A stretch of DNA of 64,000 nt, taken from NCBI RefSeq assembly GCF_003330765.1, contig NZ_CP024902.1, positions 2,294,001 through 2,358,000 of the forward strand, in the 5' to 3' direction. Positions 33,870 to 45,868 of the stretch are shown piece after piece. Both the position numbers and the translations under genes were made by a program. Origin of the DNA: Burkholderia pyrrocinia. GTDB lineage: Bacteria > Pseudomonadota > Gammaproteobacteria > Burkholderiales > Burkholderiaceae. Numbering within the stretch: the first letter of the stretch is position 1; each line of letters begins with the position of its first letter. The notes beneath the pieces are model-generated. The model searched no databases. It was not told where the DNA came from and saw nothing but the letters and a program-made list of their open reading frames with translations.

Positions 33870-35102
33870 ATGGCCGCTTCGCCCGTGAACCCTCGACTCG
33901 ACTCGCTCCAGCCCTATCCCTTCGAAAAGCTGCGCGCCCTGTTCAAGGACGTGACGCCCTCCGGCGACCTCAAACCGATCAGCTTCGGCATCGGCGAGCC
34001 CAAGCACCCGACCCCGGCGCTGATCCGCGACGCCGTGGTGGCCGCGCTCGACGGCCTCGCGTCGTATCCGGCCACCGCCGGCTCGGACGCGCTGCGCACG
34101 TCGATCGCGCACTGGCTCGAGCGCCGCTACGGGCTGCCGGCGATCGATCCGGCCACGCAGGTGCTGCCGGTGTCGGGGTCGCGCGAGGCGCTGTTCTCGC
34201 TCGCGCAAACCGTGATCGATGCGCGTCCGTCCGGGCAGGGCGAGAAGGCGATCGTACTCTGTCCGAATCCTTTCTATCAAATTTACGAAGGCGCGGCGCT
34301 CCTGGCCGGTGCCGAACCCTATTTCGCGAACAGCGACCCGGCCCGCAACTTCGCGTGCGACTACGCAGCCGTGCCCGACGAAGTCTGGGCGCGCACGCAA
34401 CTGCTGTACGTGTGCTCGCCGGGCAATCCGACGGGCGCCGTGCTGACGCTCGACGACTGGCGCGAGCTGTTCGCGCTGTCCGACCGCCACGGTTTCGTGA
34501 TCGCGTCCGACGAATGCTATTCGGAAATCTATTTCGACGAAGCGGCGCCGCCGCTCGGCGGTCTCGAGGCCGCACACCGCCTCGGCCGCGGCTTCGAGCG
34601 GCTCGTGATGCTGTCGAGCCTGTCGAAGCGCTCGAACGTGCCGGGCATGCGCTCGGGTTTCGTCGCCGGCGACGCGGCGCTGCTGAAGAAATTCCTGCTG
34701 TACCGCACGTACCACGGCGCCGCGCTGTCGCCGGTCTGGCAGCACGCGAGCATCGCCGCGTGGAACGACGAGGCCCACGTGCGCGAGAACCGGGCGCTGT
34801 ACCTGCAGAAGTTCAACACGGTCACGCCGCTGCTCGCCGACGTGATCGACGTGAAACTGCCCGACGCCGCGTTCTACCTGTGGGCCAACGTCGGGCGCAC
34901 CGGGCTGTCGGACACCGAGTTCGCCCGCCGCCTGTACGCCGACTATAATGTGACGGTTCTGCCCGGTTCGTACCTGGCGCGCGACGCGCACGGGTCGAAT
35001 CCGGGCCGCGATTTCATCCGGATCGCGCTCGTCGCGGGCACCCCCGAATGCGTCGAGGGCGCGCAACGCATCGTCGATTTCTGCCGCGGCCTCGCCCGGT
35101 AA
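33870..35102 (+). CDS. dapC: Succinyldiaminopimelate transaminase
   Basis: PLP-dependent class I/II aminotransferase, predicted to make N-succinyl-LL-diaminopimelate from N-succinyl-2-amino-6-ketopimelate with glutamate in lysine and peptidoglycan synthesis. The 410-residue protein has the N-terminal [13 protein letters not shown] typical of Dap[11 protein letters not shown], the [11 protein letters not shown]sp and the PLP lysine in [16 protein letters not shown]. Its position directly before dapD supports the assignment over a generic aminotransferase. It ends 44 bp before dapD. Confidence 0.94.
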   Translation: MAASPVNPRLDSLQPYPFEKLRALFKDVTPSGDLKPISFGIGEPKHPTPALIRDAVVAALDGLASYPATAGSDALRTSIAHWLERRYGLPAIDPATQVLPVSGSREALFSLAQTVIDARPSGQGEKAIVLCPNPFYQIYEGAALLAGAEPYFANSDPARNFACDYAAVPDEVWARTQLLYVCSPGNPTGAVLTLDDWRELFALSDRHGFVIASDECYSEIYFDEAAPPLGGLEAAHRLGRGFERLVMLSSLSKRSNVPGMRSGFVAGDAALLKKFLLYRTYHGAALSPVWQHASIAAWNDEAHVRENRALYLQKFNTVTPLLADVIDVKLPDAAFYLWANVGRTGLSDTEFARRLYADYNVTVLPGSYLARDAHGSNPGRDFIRIALVAGTPECVEGAQRIVDFCRGLAR

Positions 35103-35146
35103 TCGTTCATCCCGATCAATTCCATCCATCTCCAGCGAAAACGAAC

Positions 35147-35973
<827 letters not shown>

Positions 35974-35974
<1 letters not shown>

Positions 35975-36342
35975 TGGCGAAACCGCACACCGTGGTCGTC
36001 TACGGCATTCCGAACTGCGACACCGTGAAGAAGGCCCGCGTGTGGCTCGACGATCACGGCGTCGAATTCGAGTTTCACGATTTCAAGAAGCTCGGCGTCA
36101 GCGTGCCGCTGCTTGAAGACTGGCTGAAGGACGTGTCGCTCGACGCGCTCGTGAACAAGCGCGGCACCACGTGGCGCGGCCTGGGCGATGCGATGAAGGC
36201 AGCCGCCGAAACGAAGGCCGGCGCGGTCGCGCTGATGATCCACAAGCCCTCGGTCATCAAGCGCCCCGTGCTTGTCGTCAACGGCCGGGTGAAATCGCTC
36301 GGCTTCGCGGCCGATCAATACGCGGCGCTGTTCGCCGCATAG
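35974..36342 (+). CDS. ArsC/Spx-family thioredoxin-fold protein
   Basis: 122-residue protein of the YffB/ArsC-like reductase family. Its one N-terminal redox cysteine is in VYGIPNCDTVKKARVWLDDH (Cys15), followed by VEFEFHDFKK. Later it has the KRPVLVVNGR proline loop, equivalent to the cis-Pro loop of ArsC. Known arsenate reductases have extra conserved Arg residues; this short form is more like YffB, whose role is unclear (glutathione-dependent reduction has been suggested). It is overlapped by dapD at its start and precedes dapE, a conserved YffB-dapE neighbourhood in other proteobacteria. No function in lysine synthesis is known. Confidence 0.85.
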
Positions 36343-37572
<1,230 letters not shown>

Positions 37573-37583
37573 TGGAGCTTTGC

Positions 37584-38492
37584 ATGACGACACCTTTTGC
37601 AACTGTTCGCGATCTGCTGCGCTACGCGGTCACGCGCTTCTCGAAGGCGAAGCTCGCGTTCGGCCACGGCTCCGACAATGCGTACGACGAAGCGGCCTAC
37701 CTCGTGCTGCGCACGCTCGACCTGCCGCTGGACACGCTCGAGCCGTTCCTCGACGCGCGGCTGCTGCCCGACGAAATCGCGGCCGTGCTCGCGGTGATCG
37801 AACGGCGCGCGACCGATCGCGTGCCGGCCGCGTACCTCACGCATGAAGCGTGGATGCATGGCCACCGCTTCTACGTCGACGAACGCGTGATCGTGCCGCG
37901 TTCGTTCATCGGCGAACTGCTCGACGACGGGCTGCAGCCGTATGTCGCCGATCCAGAGCAGGTCGGCGCGGTGCTCGAACTGTGCACGGGCTCCGGTTGC
38001 CTCGCGATCCTTGCGGCGAGCGCGTTCCCGAACGCCGAGATCGACGCGGTCGACCTGTCCGACAAGGCACTCGAAGTCGCGGAGATCAACGTGCGCGACT
38101 ACGGCCTCGAAGACCGCATCGCGCTGCACCGCGGCGACCTCTACGCGCCGCTGCCCGCGTTCCGCACCGACCCCGGCGCACGCTACGACGTGATCCTGAC
38201 GAACCCGCCGTACGTGAACGCGTCGTCGATGGCCGCGCTGCCGCCCGAATACCGGCACGAGCCGGAGATGGCGCTCGCAGGCGGCGACGACGGGATGGAC
38301 ATCGTGCGACGCATCGTCGCCGAAGCGCACCGCTGGCTGCACGACGACGGCGTGCTCGTCGTCGAGATCGGCAACGAGCGCGAGCACGTCGAAGCCGCGT
38401 TCGGCGGCCTCGAACTCACGTGGCTGCCCACCAGCGCGGGCGACGACACCGTGTTCCTGATCCAGGCATCGGACCTGCCGCGCAAGGCCTGA
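37584..38492 (+). CDS. prmB: Ribosomal protein L3 N5-glutamine methyltransferase
   Basis: SAM-dependent methyltransferase of the HemK/PrmC class that modifies a glutamine of ribosomal protein L3. The 302-residue protein has a helical N-terminal domain and the SAM-binding LELCTGSGCLAILAA. The diagnostic catalytic motif LTNPPYVN binds the glutamine side chain. PrmB rather than PrmC is supported by length and by the PRSFIGELLDDGLQPY segment. GGAG is 6 bases before the ATG at 37584, which decides this start over the overlapping ATG at 37572. Confidence 0.95.
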   Translation: MTTPFATVRDLLRYAVTRFSKAKLAFGHGSDNAYDEAAYLVLRTLDLPLDTLEPFLDARLLPDEIAAVLAVIERRATDRVPAAYLTHEAWMHGHRFYVDERVIVPRSFIGELLDDGLQPYVADPEQVGAVLELCTGSGCLAILAASAFPNAEIDAVDLSDKALEVAEINVRDYGLEDRIALHRGDLYAPLPAFRTDPGARYDVILTNPPYVNASSMAALPPEYRHEPEMALAGGDDGMDIVRRIVAEAHRWLHDDGVLVVEIGNEREHVEAAFGGLELTWLPTSAGDDTVFLIQASDLPRKA

Positions 38493-38504
38493 GCCGCCGG
38501 GCTC

Positions 38505-38547
38505 CCCAACCGTGCGGTACGGCGCACCGCTGCGCCGCACGGTTGGG
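38505..38547. repeat. Long perfect hairpin between prmB and cls
   Basis: A 13-bp perfect inverted repeat (CCCAACCGTGCGG / CCGCACGGTTGGG) with a further GCGCA/TGCGC stem nested inside. It has no T-run, so it is not a standard intrinsic terminator. It could be a REP-like sequence or an mRNA-stabilising 3' end. Confidence 0.8.
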
Positions 38548-38604
38548 TAAGATGCGCGTAAGCGGCCGCCGCGCCGCACGACATCAGGAGTCCGTCACGC
38601 GCCT

Positions 38605-40044
38605 ATGACCCTCGACTGGCTACATCTCGGCACCCTGATCCTGACCATCCATGTGCTCGGGATCATCGCGGCGTGCCATGCGATCATGAACACGCGCACG
38701 TCGCAAGGCGCAATCGCGTGGGCCGTCTCGCTCGCCGCGATGCCGTACCTGACGCTCATTCCGTACCTGTTCCTCGGCCGCAGCAAGTTCTCCGGCTACG
38801 TCGACGCACGGCGCCACGAGCTGGAAATGTTGCGCATGCACACACCGCGCTCGCCTTGGCTCAGCACCGACGCGACCGACGGGCCGGCCGCCGACGCGCT
38901 CGGCCAGGCCGCCGTGCTGGCGCTCACGCGGCTCGGCGGCATGCCGTTCCTCGGCGGCAATTCGGTGCGCACGCTCGTGAACGGCGATGCGACGTTCTCG
39001 GCGATCCTGTCGGCGATCGACGCCGCGCGCGACTATGTGGTCGTCCAGTTCTTCATCGTGCGCGACGATGCGCTCGGCCAGATGCTGCGCGATTCGCTGC
39101 TCGCGCGCGCGGCAGCCGGCGTGCGCTGCTGCCTGCTGTACGACAGCATCGGCAGCTTCGACCTGCCGCACAGCTACGTCGACACGCTGCGCAGGGGTGG
39201 TGTCGAAGTCCATCCGTTCGCGACCAATCGGAAGTTCGTCAACCGCTTCCAGCTGAACTTCCGCAACCATCGCAAGATCGTCGTCGTCGACGGCAATCGT
39301 GCGTTCGTCGGCGGCCACAACGTCGGCGTCGAATATCTCGGCGCGAATCCGCGCCTGTCGCCGTGGCGCGATACGCACATCGAGATACGCGGCCCCGTGG
39401 TCGCGAGCCTCCAGTACGTGTTCGCCGAAGACTGGCACTGGGCCACGCAGAAGCTGCCGCCGCTCGCGCTGCCGCCGCCGGCGCGGCCCGGCGACGACAT
39501 GCATTGCCTCGCGGTGCCGATGGGGCCGGCCGACAAGCAGGAAACCGGCTCGCTGTTCTTCGTCGAGGCGATCAATGCCGCGCGCGAGCGGGTCTGGATC
39601 ACCACGCCGTATCTCGTCCCCGACGAAGCCGTGATCTCCGCGCTGAAGCTCGCCGTGATGCGCGGCGTCGACGTGCGCATCCTGATCCCGAGCCGGCGCG
39701 ATCACTACGTGGTGTTCGAGGCGTCGAAGCTGTACGCGCGCGACCTGGTCGATGCAGGCGTCAAGGTGTTTCGCTACCGGCCCGGCTTCCTCCACCAGAA
39801 GGTCGTGCTGATCGACCGCATCGCGGCGGCGATCGGCAGCGCGAATCTCGACAACCGCTCGTTCCGCCTCAATTTCGAGATCATGGTGCTGACCGTCGAC
39901 CGCGCATTCGCCGACGAGGTCGAGACGATGCTCGATGCCGACTTCGCGCAGGCGTACGAGGTCGATGCGAACGAATACCGCCAGTCGCCCGCATGGCGGC
40001 GAATCGCGATGCACGTCGCGCGGCTGTTCGCGCCGATCCTGTAA
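38605..40044 (+). CDS. cls: Cardiolipin synthase
   Basis: Membrane phospholipase D superfamily enzyme that condenses two phosphatidylglycerol molecules to cardiolipin. The 479-residue protein has two N-terminal membrane helices (LGTLILTIHVLGIIAACHAI; AIAWAVSLAAMPYLTLIPYL). Both catalytic HKD motifs are present: NHRKIVVVDGNRAFVGG near residue 216 and HQKVVLIDRIAAAIGSAN near residue 397. The order and lengths fit ClsA. AGGAG lies 15 bases before the ATG, rather far. Confidence 0.94.
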   Translation: MTLDWLHLGTLILTIHVLGIIAACHAIMNTRTSQGAIAWAVSLAAMPYLTLIPYLFLGRSKFSGYVDARRHELEMLRMHTPRSPWLSTDATDGPAADALGQAAVLALTRLGGMPFLGGNSVRTLVNGDATFSAILSAIDAARDYVVVQFFIVRDDALGQMLRDSLLARAAAGVRCCLLYDSIGSFDLPHSYVDTLRRGGVEVHPFATNRKFVNRFQLNFRNHRKIVVVDGNRAFVGGHNVGVEYLGANPRLSPWRDTHIEIRGPVVASLQYVFAEDWHWATQKLPPLALPPPARPGDDMHCLAVPMGPADKQETGSLFFVEAINAARERVWITTPYLVPDEAVISALKLAVMRGVDVRILIPSRRDHYVVFEASKLYARDLVDAGVKVFRYRPGFLHQKVVLIDRIAAAIGSANLDNRSFRLNFEIMVLTVDRAFADEVETMLDADFAQAYEVDANEYRQSPAWRRIAMHVARLFAPIL

Positions 40045-40104
40045 CCGCCGGGACGGCGGCGGCCGTGCAATCCGCACCGACGCCGCGAACGCCGCCTCCT
40101 GCCA

Positions 40105-40584
40105 TCACAGCAGTTTGTCGATATCCGCGGCGATTTCGTCGGGCTTGGTCGACGGCGCGTAGCGCTTGACGATGCGCCCGTCGCGGTCGATCAGGAATTT
40201 CGTGAAATTCCACTTGATCGCCTTGAGGCCGAGAATGCCGGGCGCCTCGTCGGTCAGGTAGCGGTACAGCGGATGCGCATGGTCGCCCTTCACGTCGATC
40301 TTCGCGAACATCGGGAACGTGACGCCGTAATTGCGCTCGCAGAACGCGCCGATCTGCATGGCGTCGCCGGGCTCCTGCTTGCCGAACTGGTTGCACGGGA
40401 AGCCGAGCACGAAGAAGCCGCGCGCCGCGTACTGGTCGTACAGCTTCTGCAGGCCCGCATACTGCGGCGTGAAACCGCACTCGCTCGCGGTGTTGACGAT
40501 CAGCAGCACCTTGCCGCGATATGCATCGAGCGATGCCGGCGCACCGGCGAGCGTCTCTGCGTTGAACGAATACAGGGTAGACAT
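40105..40584 (-). CDS. Glutathione peroxidase family protein
   Basis: Thiol peroxidase of the glutathione peroxidase family (BsaA/BtuE type) that reduces hydrogen and organic peroxides, usually with thioredoxin in bacteria. The 159-residue protein has the peroxidatic Cys36 in [11 protein letters not shown]. Gln of [12 protein letters not shown] and the [14 protein letters not shown]rp/Asn complete the catalytic tetrad. It is a Cys, not selenocysteine, enzyme. A good ribosome binding site (AAAGGAG) precedes the ATG. It converges with cls and diverges from the ABC-F gene. Confidence 0.94.
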   Translation of the reverse strand: MSTLYSFNAETLAGAPASLDAYRGKVLLIVNTASECGFTPQYAGLQKLYDQYAARGFFVLGFPCNQFGKQEPGDAMQIGAFCERNYGVTFPMFAKIDVKGDHAHPLYRYLTDEAPGILGLKAIKWNFTKFLIDRDGRIVKRYAPSTKPDEIAADIDKLL

Positions 40585-40720
40585 CGGGCACTCCTTTTAC
40601 GAAACCGGATCGACGTGGAGTCTAGGCGAAATTGCAGCGTTGCGGCATCCGCCGAGCGGCCGATGCCCGGCGCGACCGGCTCGCAGTCTAGAATAGCGGT
40701 TTTGGCCAGTCATTTCCGCC

Positions 40721-42652
40721 GTGATCCGTTTCAATCAGTTCAGCCTTGCGCGCGGCACCAAGCCGCTGTTCGAGTCGACCTCGTTCGTGCTCAATCCCGG
40801 CGAGAAAGCCGGCCTGATCGGCGCGAACGGCGCCGGCAAGTCGACGTTGTTCTCGGTTTTGCGCGGCGAGTTGCACTCCGACGCCGGCGATTTCTCGATG
40901 CCGCCGTCGTGGCGGATCGCCCATGTGTCGCAGGAAACGCCCGCCGTCGACCGCTCGGCGCTCGACTACACGCTCGACGGCGACGCCGCGCTGCGCGAGA
41001 TCGAGGCGCGCATCGCCGCCGCTTCCGCCGCGCATGACGGCGCCGCCGAAGCCCATGCGCACGCGGCTTTCGCCGACGCCGACGGCTACACTGCGCCCGC
41101 CCGCGCCGAAGCGTTGCTGCTCGGCCTCGGCTTCACGCTCGCACAGACGCGCGAATCCGTCGCCAGCTTCTCCGGGGGGTGGCGCATGCGCCTGAACCTC
41201 GCGCAGGCGCTGATGTGCCGCTCCGACCTGCTGCTGCTCGACGAACCGACGAACCACCTCGACCTCGACGCGATCGTCTGGCTCGAAGACTGGCTGCACC
41301 GCTACCCCGGCACGCTCGTCGTGATTTCGCACGACCGCGAATTCCTCGATTCGATCTGCAACGTCACGCTGCATCTGGAAAACCGCCAGGTGAAGCGCTA
41401 CGGCGGCAACTACTCGCAATTCGAAGTGCTGCGCGCGCAGCAACTGGCTCTGCAGCAAAACGCATACGAAAAGCAGCAGAAGACGATCGAGCACCTGCAG
41501 AGCTTCGTCGACCGCTTCAAGGCCAAGGCCACCAAGGCCAAACAGGCGCAAAGCCGGATGAAGGCGCTCGAGAAGATGGAGCTGATCGCGCCCGCGCACA
41601 TCGCGTCGCCGTTCACGTTCGAATTCCGCACGCCCGACGCCGCGCCTAACCCGATGATGGTGATGGAAGAGGTCCGCTGTGGCTACCATGCCGACGACGG
41701 CGCGGAGATCCCGATCGTCGAACGCGTGGCGCTGTCGATCCAGAATGGGCAGCGCATCGGCCTGCTGGGCGCGAACGGCCAGGGCAAGTCGACGCTGATC
41801 AAGACGCTGGCCGGCACGCTCGCGCCGCTGTCGGGCCAGGTCCGCGACGGCAAGGGACTGACGATCGGCTATTTCGCGCAGCACCAGCTAGAAACGCTGC
41901 GCGAAGACGATTCGCCGCTCGCGCATCTGGCGCGGCTCGCGCCCGACACGCGCGAGCAGGAGTTGCGCGACTTCCTCGGCGGCTTCAATTTCTCGGGCGA
42001 CATGGCGACGAGTGCCGTCGGCCCGTTCTCGGGTGGTGAAAAAGCGCGCCTCGCGCTCGCGCTGATCATCTGGCAGAAGCCGAACCTGCTGCTGCTCGAC
42101 GAACCGACGAACCACCTCGACCTCGAAACGCGCCACGCGCTGACGATGGCGCTCGCGCAATTCGAAGGCACGCTGATCCTCGTATCGCACGATCGCCATC
42201 TGCTGCGCGCGACGACCGACCAGTTCATGCTCGTCGCGAAGCACCGGCTGCAGCCGTTCGACGGCGACCTTGACGACTACCGCGACTGGCTGCTGCAGCA
42301 TGCGGCCGAGCAGCGCGCGGCCGCGAAGGCCGACAGCGCGGCTTCGCCGGGCGCGGGGGCCGCGGCCAACCGCAAGGACCAGAAGCGTCAGGCCGCCGAG
42401 GAGCGGCAGCGCCTGTCGGTGTTGAAAAAGCCGCTGCAGACGCGCATCACGAAGCTCGAAAAGGAAATGGAGACGCTACACGCGGAGAAGGCGCGCCTCG
42501 ACGCGTTCGTCGCCGATCCGGCGAGCTACGAGGCCGCACGCAAGACGGAACTGACCGATGCGATCCGCAAGCTCGGAGACGTCAACACGCGTCTCGAAAC
42601 GGTCGAAGCCGACTGGCTCGCCGTACACGAAGAACTCGAGCAGATCGGCTGA
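40721..42652 (+). CDS. ABC-F family ATPase (YheS/Uup-like)
   Basis: Soluble ATPase with two ABC domains and no membrane segments; family members act on the ribosome (translation factors, antibiotic protection). The 643-residue protein has Walker A GANGAGKST, signature SGGWRMRLNLAQ and Walker B LLLLDEPTNHLD in domain 1. Domain 2 has GANGQGKST, FSGGEKARLALAL and LLLLDEPTNHLD. Between them is a charged linker (about 225-290, P-site tRNA interaction motif). A C-terminal coiled-coil extension (about 545-643) is rich in Lys/Glu. Layout is nearest to YheS. The biological role is not settled. Confidence 0.92.
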   Translation: MIRFNQFSLARGTKPLFESTSFVLNPGEKAGLIGANGAGKSTLFSVLRGELHSDAGDFSMPPSWRIAHVSQETPAVDRSALDYTLDGDAALREIEARIAAASAAHDGAAEAHAHAAFADADGYTAPARAEALLLGLGFTLAQTRESVASFSGGWRMRLNLAQALMCRSDLLLLDEPTNHLDLDAIVWLEDWLHRYPGTLVVISHDREFLDSICNVTLHLENRQVKRYGGNYSQFEVLRAQQLALQQNAYEKQQKTIEHLQSFVDRFKAKATKAKQAQSRMKALEKMELIAPAHIASPFTFEFRTPDAAPNPMMVMEEVRCGYHADDGAEIPIVERVALSIQNGQRIGLLGANGQGKSTLIKTLAGTLAPLSGQVRDGKGLTIGYFAQHQLETLREDDSPLAHLARLAPDTREQELRDFLGGFNFSGDMATSAVGPFSGGEKARLALALIIWQKPNLLLLDEPTNHLDLETRHALTMALAQFEGTLILVSHDRHLLRATTDQFMLVAKHRLQPFDGDLDDYRDWLLQHAAEQRAAAKADSAASPGAGAAANRKDQKRQAAEERQRLSVLKKPLQTRITKLEKEMETLHAEKARLDAFVADPASYEAARKTELTDAIRKLGDVNTRLETVEADWLAVHEELEQIG

Positions 42653-42712
42653 ACGCGGCCGCGATGCGGCGCTTCGACAAACATCGGGCCTTCGCCGGGC
42701 CCAGATGCGACA

Positions 42713-42743
42713 AGGCCGGGCACGCCAGCCCGGCCTGTTTGTT
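42713..42743 (+). terminator. Probable terminator after the ABC-F gene
   Basis: AGGCCGGGC/GCCCGGCCT 9-bp stem with a 6-nt loop followed by GTTTGTTG. The U-tract is short. It lies between convergent genes. Confidence 0.6.
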
Positions 42744-42778
42744 GCCGTGGTTCGTCGGCCGCTCGCCGCCCCGCCGGC

Positions 42779-43045
42779 TCAGCGCCGCGGCAACGTGTCG
42801 CGCGGCATCTGCTCGTCGTCACCCATCAGGTACCGGCGCCCTTCGGTCGGCCGTCGGATCGCCGCGGCGACCTCCGCTTCCGTCACGTCCTCGGACACGA
42901 CCTTGCGCGCCAGGCGCCCTTCGTCGTCGATCCATTCGACGATCCGGCATCCGCCGCCCCACGGCTGGCGAATCGGCTCCGACACGCGGCAGCCACGCAG
43001 GTTGTAAAAGCGTCCGCTCGGCGCTCCCCCATACGATTTCAACAT
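42779..43045 (-). CDS. Small conserved-looking hypothetical protein
   Basis: I do not recognise this 88-residue protein. It has no signal peptide or membrane helix. It is mixed charged, with Trp/Gly-rich QPWGGGCRIVEWIDDEGRL and the C-terminal RRPTEGRRYLMGDDEQMPRD. The start at 43043-43045 has GGGAG 3 bases upstream and is preferred to one at 43075. Codon usage (GC-rich third positions) matches the neighbours and the frame is free of stops, so it looks real. It is 146 bp downstream of radA and converges with the ABC-F gene. No function is inferred. Confidence 0.6.
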   Translation of the reverse strand: MLKSYGGAPSGRFYNLRGCRVSEPIRQPWGGGCRIVEWIDDEGRLARKVVSEDVTEAEVAAAIRRPTEGRRYLMGDDEQMPRDTLPRR

Positions 43046-43191
43046 AGGCTCCCTTCGCATTGCGCGGTTCGACAATCCGGCAAAGGATAGGGAAAAGCGA
43101 TGTCCGGCGGGTTACAGGAGCCTACATATTCTTTACAGCGAATTACGCGACAAATCGCCGACAGGCACAGCCCGTGCGCCTGTCAGGCCGG

Positions 43192-44568
43192 TCACTCGAG
43201 ATCGCGCACGCGGTCGATCGCCTGCTCGATCCGCTCGACGGCCATCACGTTCAGCCCTTCGATCGCCTGTTTCGGCATATTCGCCTTCGGAATCAGCGCG
43301 GACGTAAACCCGAGCTTCGCCGCCTCGCGCAGCCGTTCCTGCCCGCGCGGGGACGGCCGGATTTCGCCCGCCAGCCCCACTTCGCCGAACACGATCAGCC
43401 CCTTCGGCAGCGCCTTGTTGCGCATCGACGAATGGATCGAGAGCAGCACCGCAAGGTCGGCGGCCGGCTCGGTGATCTTCACGCCGCCGACTGCATTGAG
43501 GAATACATCCTGATCGAAGCACGCGATGCCCGCGTGCCGGTGCAGCACCGCGAGCAGCATCGCGAGCCGGTTCTGCTCGAGGCCGACCGCGAGCCGGCGC
43601 GGGTTCGGCACGTGCGCCGTATCGACGAGCGCCTGGATTTCGACGAGCAGCGGGCGCGTGCCTTCCTGCGTGACGAGCACGCACGAGCCGGGCACGACCT
43701 GCTCGTGCTGCGACAGGAACAGCGCGGACGGATTCGAGACGCCGCGCAGCCCGCGCTCGGTCATCGCAAACACGCCGAGTTCGTTGACCGCGCCGAAGCG
43801 GTTCTTGAACGCGCGCACGAGCCGGAACGACGAATGCGTATCGCCCTCGAAATACAGCACCGTGTCGACGATGTGCTCGAGCACGCGCGGGCCGGCCAGG
43901 TTGCCCTCTTTCGTCACGTGCCCGACCATGATGATCGCGGTACCCGACTGTTTCGCGATGCGCGTGAGCTGCGCCGCGCATTCGCGCACCTGCGCGACCG
44001 AGCCCGGCGCCGACGTGAGCGCCTCCGAATAGACGGTCTGGATCGAGTCGATGACGGCCACGTCCGGCCGTTCCGCGTCGATCGCGGCCTGGATCTTTTC
44101 GAGCTGGATCTCGGCGAGCAGTTGCAGCTCGGCCGCCGGCGTGCCGCCGTCGAGCAGCGCAAGCCGTTGCGCGCGCAACGCGATCTGCGCGGCCGATTCC
44201 TCGCCACTGATATAGAGCGCGCGCCGCTCGCTCGCGATGTCCGCAAGCGACTGCAGCAGCAGCGTCGACTTGCCGATGCCCGGGTCACCGCCGATCAGCA
44301 CGACGCCGCCGGCGACCAGCCCGCCGCCGAGTACGCGGTCGAATTCGCCGATACCCGTCGAGAAGCGCGGCACGTCGGCCGCCTCGATGTCGACGAGTCG
44401 CTGTACGGGTGCCCGCTTCGCGAGCGACTGGAAACGGTGGGCCGACGGCGACTCGGCGACCGATTCGACGAGCGTGTTCCAGGCTTGGCACGACGGACAT
44501 TGCCCCTGCCACTTCGGGGTCTGCCCGCCGCACTCGCTGCAAACATAGACGGTTTTCTGTTTGGCCAC
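43192..44568 (-). CDS. radA: DNA repair protein RadA
   Basis: RecA-like ATPase that helps process recombination intermediates. The 458-residue protein has the N-terminal C4 zinc finger (Cys10, Cys13, Cys24, Cys27 in VCSECGGQTPKWQGQCPSC). Walker A is GGDPGIGKSTLLLQ, the RadA-specific motif is FKNRFGAVNELG and the C-terminal domain is Lon-protease-like. The start is GTG at 44566-44568, just before the zinc finger. The upstream neighbour is alr, 11 bp away. Confidence 0.97.
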   Translation of the reverse strand: MAKQKTVYVCSECGGQTPKWQGQCPSCQAWNTLVESVAESPSAHRFQSLAKRAPVQRLVDIEAADVPRFSTGIGEFDRVLGGGLVAGGVVLIGGDPGIGKSTLLLQSLADIASERRALYISGEESAAQIALRAQRLALLDGGTPAAELQLLAEIQLEKIQAAIDAERPDVAVIDSIQTVYSEALTSAPGSVAQVRECAAQLTRIAKQSGTAIIMVGHVTKEGNLAGPRVLEHIVDTVLYFEGDTHSSFRLVRAFKNRFGAVNELGVFAMTERGLRGVSNPSALFLSQHEQVVPGSCVLVTQEGTRPLLVEIQALVDTAHVPNPRRLAVGLEQNRLAMLLAVLHRHAGIACFDQDVFLNAVGGVKITEPAADLAVLLSIHSSMRNKALPKGLIVFGEVGLAGEIRPSPRGQERLREAAKLGFTSALIPKANMPKQAIEGLNVMAVERIEQAIDRVRDLE

Positions 44569-44579
44569 GCGCGACGCCC

Positions 44580-45650
44580 TTATTCCGCGCGCACGGGCAC
44601 GCGGCCGGCGACCGCGCACATCAGCTCGTAACCGATCGTGCCGCAATGGCGGGCGACGTCGTCGATCGGCAGTACATTGCCCCACAGCTCGACGCGCGCG
44701 CCGACGCCGGCCTGCGGGCACGGAGTCAGGTCGACGGTAATCATGTCCATCGACACGCGGCCGACGATCCGCGTGCGGATGCCGTCGACGATCACCGGCG
44801 TGCCTTCGGGCGCGACACGCGGATAGCCGTCCGCGTAGCCGCACGCGACGACGCCGACCCGCATCTGGGCCTGCGCAGAGAACGTCGAGCCATAGCCGAT
44901 TGCCTGGCCCTTCGCGATCGATTGCACCGCGATCAGCTCGGACGCGAGCGTCATCGCGGGCTTCAGCCCCGTGTCGGCGATATCGGACGACAGCCCGGAC
45001 GGCGATGCGCCGTACAGCACGATCCCCGGCCGCACCCAGTCGAAGTGCGTATCCGGGTGCCACAGCACGGCGGCCGAGTTCGCGAGACTGCGCGCGCCGG
45101 CGATGTTTTCCGCGCCGCGCTCGAACGTCGCGAGCTGCTCGGCGACGCCGCGCTCGTTGTCCGCGTCCGAAAAATGGGTCATCAACGTGATCTGGCCGAT
45201 GCCGGGGCACGCGCGGGCGCGCTCCCATGCGGCGCGGTATTTTTCCGGCACGTAGCCGAGCCGGTTCATCCCGCTGTTCATCTTGAGCTGCACGTTGACG
45301 GGCTTCGACAGCCGTGCCGTTTCCAGCATCCGCATCTGCTCGTCGTTATGGACGGTCGTCGTCAGGCTGTAGCGGTCGATCACGTCGATGTCGGTCGAGC
45401 GGAAGAACCCTTCGAGCAGCAGGATCGGGCCGGCCCAGCCGAGCTCGCGCAGCTTCACGGCCTCGTCGAGATCGAGCAGGCCGAAGCCGTCGGTGCCGCG
45501 CAGGCCGGGAAACGCGCGTGCGAGACCGTGGCCGTACGCGTTGGCCTTGACGACCGCCCAGACCTTGGACGGGCCGGCAAATCGGCGGACGACGGAGAGA
45601 TTGTTCGCGAGAGCGGCGGTGTGGATGGTGGCGGAGATCGGGCGCGGCAT
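44580..45650 (-). CDS. alr: Alanine racemase
   Basis: PLP enzyme making D-alanine for peptidoglycan. The 356-residue protein has the PLP Lys35 in [10 protein letters not shown] near the N-terminus, an N-terminal barrel and a C-terminal beta domain. The catalytic Tyr region is [11 protein letters not shown] and the C-terminal part has [12 protein letters not shown]. Whether it is the biosynthetic (alr) or catabolic (dadX) form cannot be told from sequence; the absence of dadA nearby favours alr. It is divergent from lplT across 218 bp. Confidence 0.93.
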   Translation of the reverse strand: MPRPISATIHTAALANNLSVVRRFAGPSKVWAVVKANAYGHGLARAFPGLRGTDGFGLLDLDEAVKLRELGWAGPILLLEGFFRSTDIDVIDRYSLTTTVHNDEQMRMLETARLSKPVNVQLKMNSGMNRLGYVPEKYRAAWERARACPGIGQITLMTHFSDADNERGVAEQLATFERGAENIAGARSLANSAAVLWHPDTHFDWVRPGIVLYGASPSGLSSDIADTGLKPAMTLASELIAVQSIAKGQAIGYGSTFSAQAQMRVGVVACGYADGYPRVAPEGTPVIVDGIRTRIVGRVSMDMITVDLTPCPQAGVGARVELWGNVLPIDDVARHCGTIGYELMCAVAGRVPVRAE

Positions 45651-45767
45651 GGGAAATTTACGTAAAGACGCTTGCGAATCATCAGCTTACCGCGCCTTTT
45701 GAGCACCGAAGCCGACAATTTGCGGAACGATCGGGGAATCTTGCTAGTCCGAATTGGCGTATTTTCA

Positions 45768-45776
45768 TGTTATAAA
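45768..45776 (+). promoter_or_regulatory. Candidate extended -10 promoter for lplT
   Basis: TG-N-TATAAA at 45768-45776 in an A/T-rich patch within the alr-lplT divergent region, 92 bp before lplT. No properly spaced -35 hexamer is seen, consistent with an extended -10 type. Confidence 0.4.
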
Positions 45777-45868
45777 GCCGTGCGCACAACCCATTTCGAA
45801 CGGAATAAGCCGATCGCATACCAGGCGGCCTACGCGGCCCTGCCGCAGCGACGAAAGCATCGCATCAG

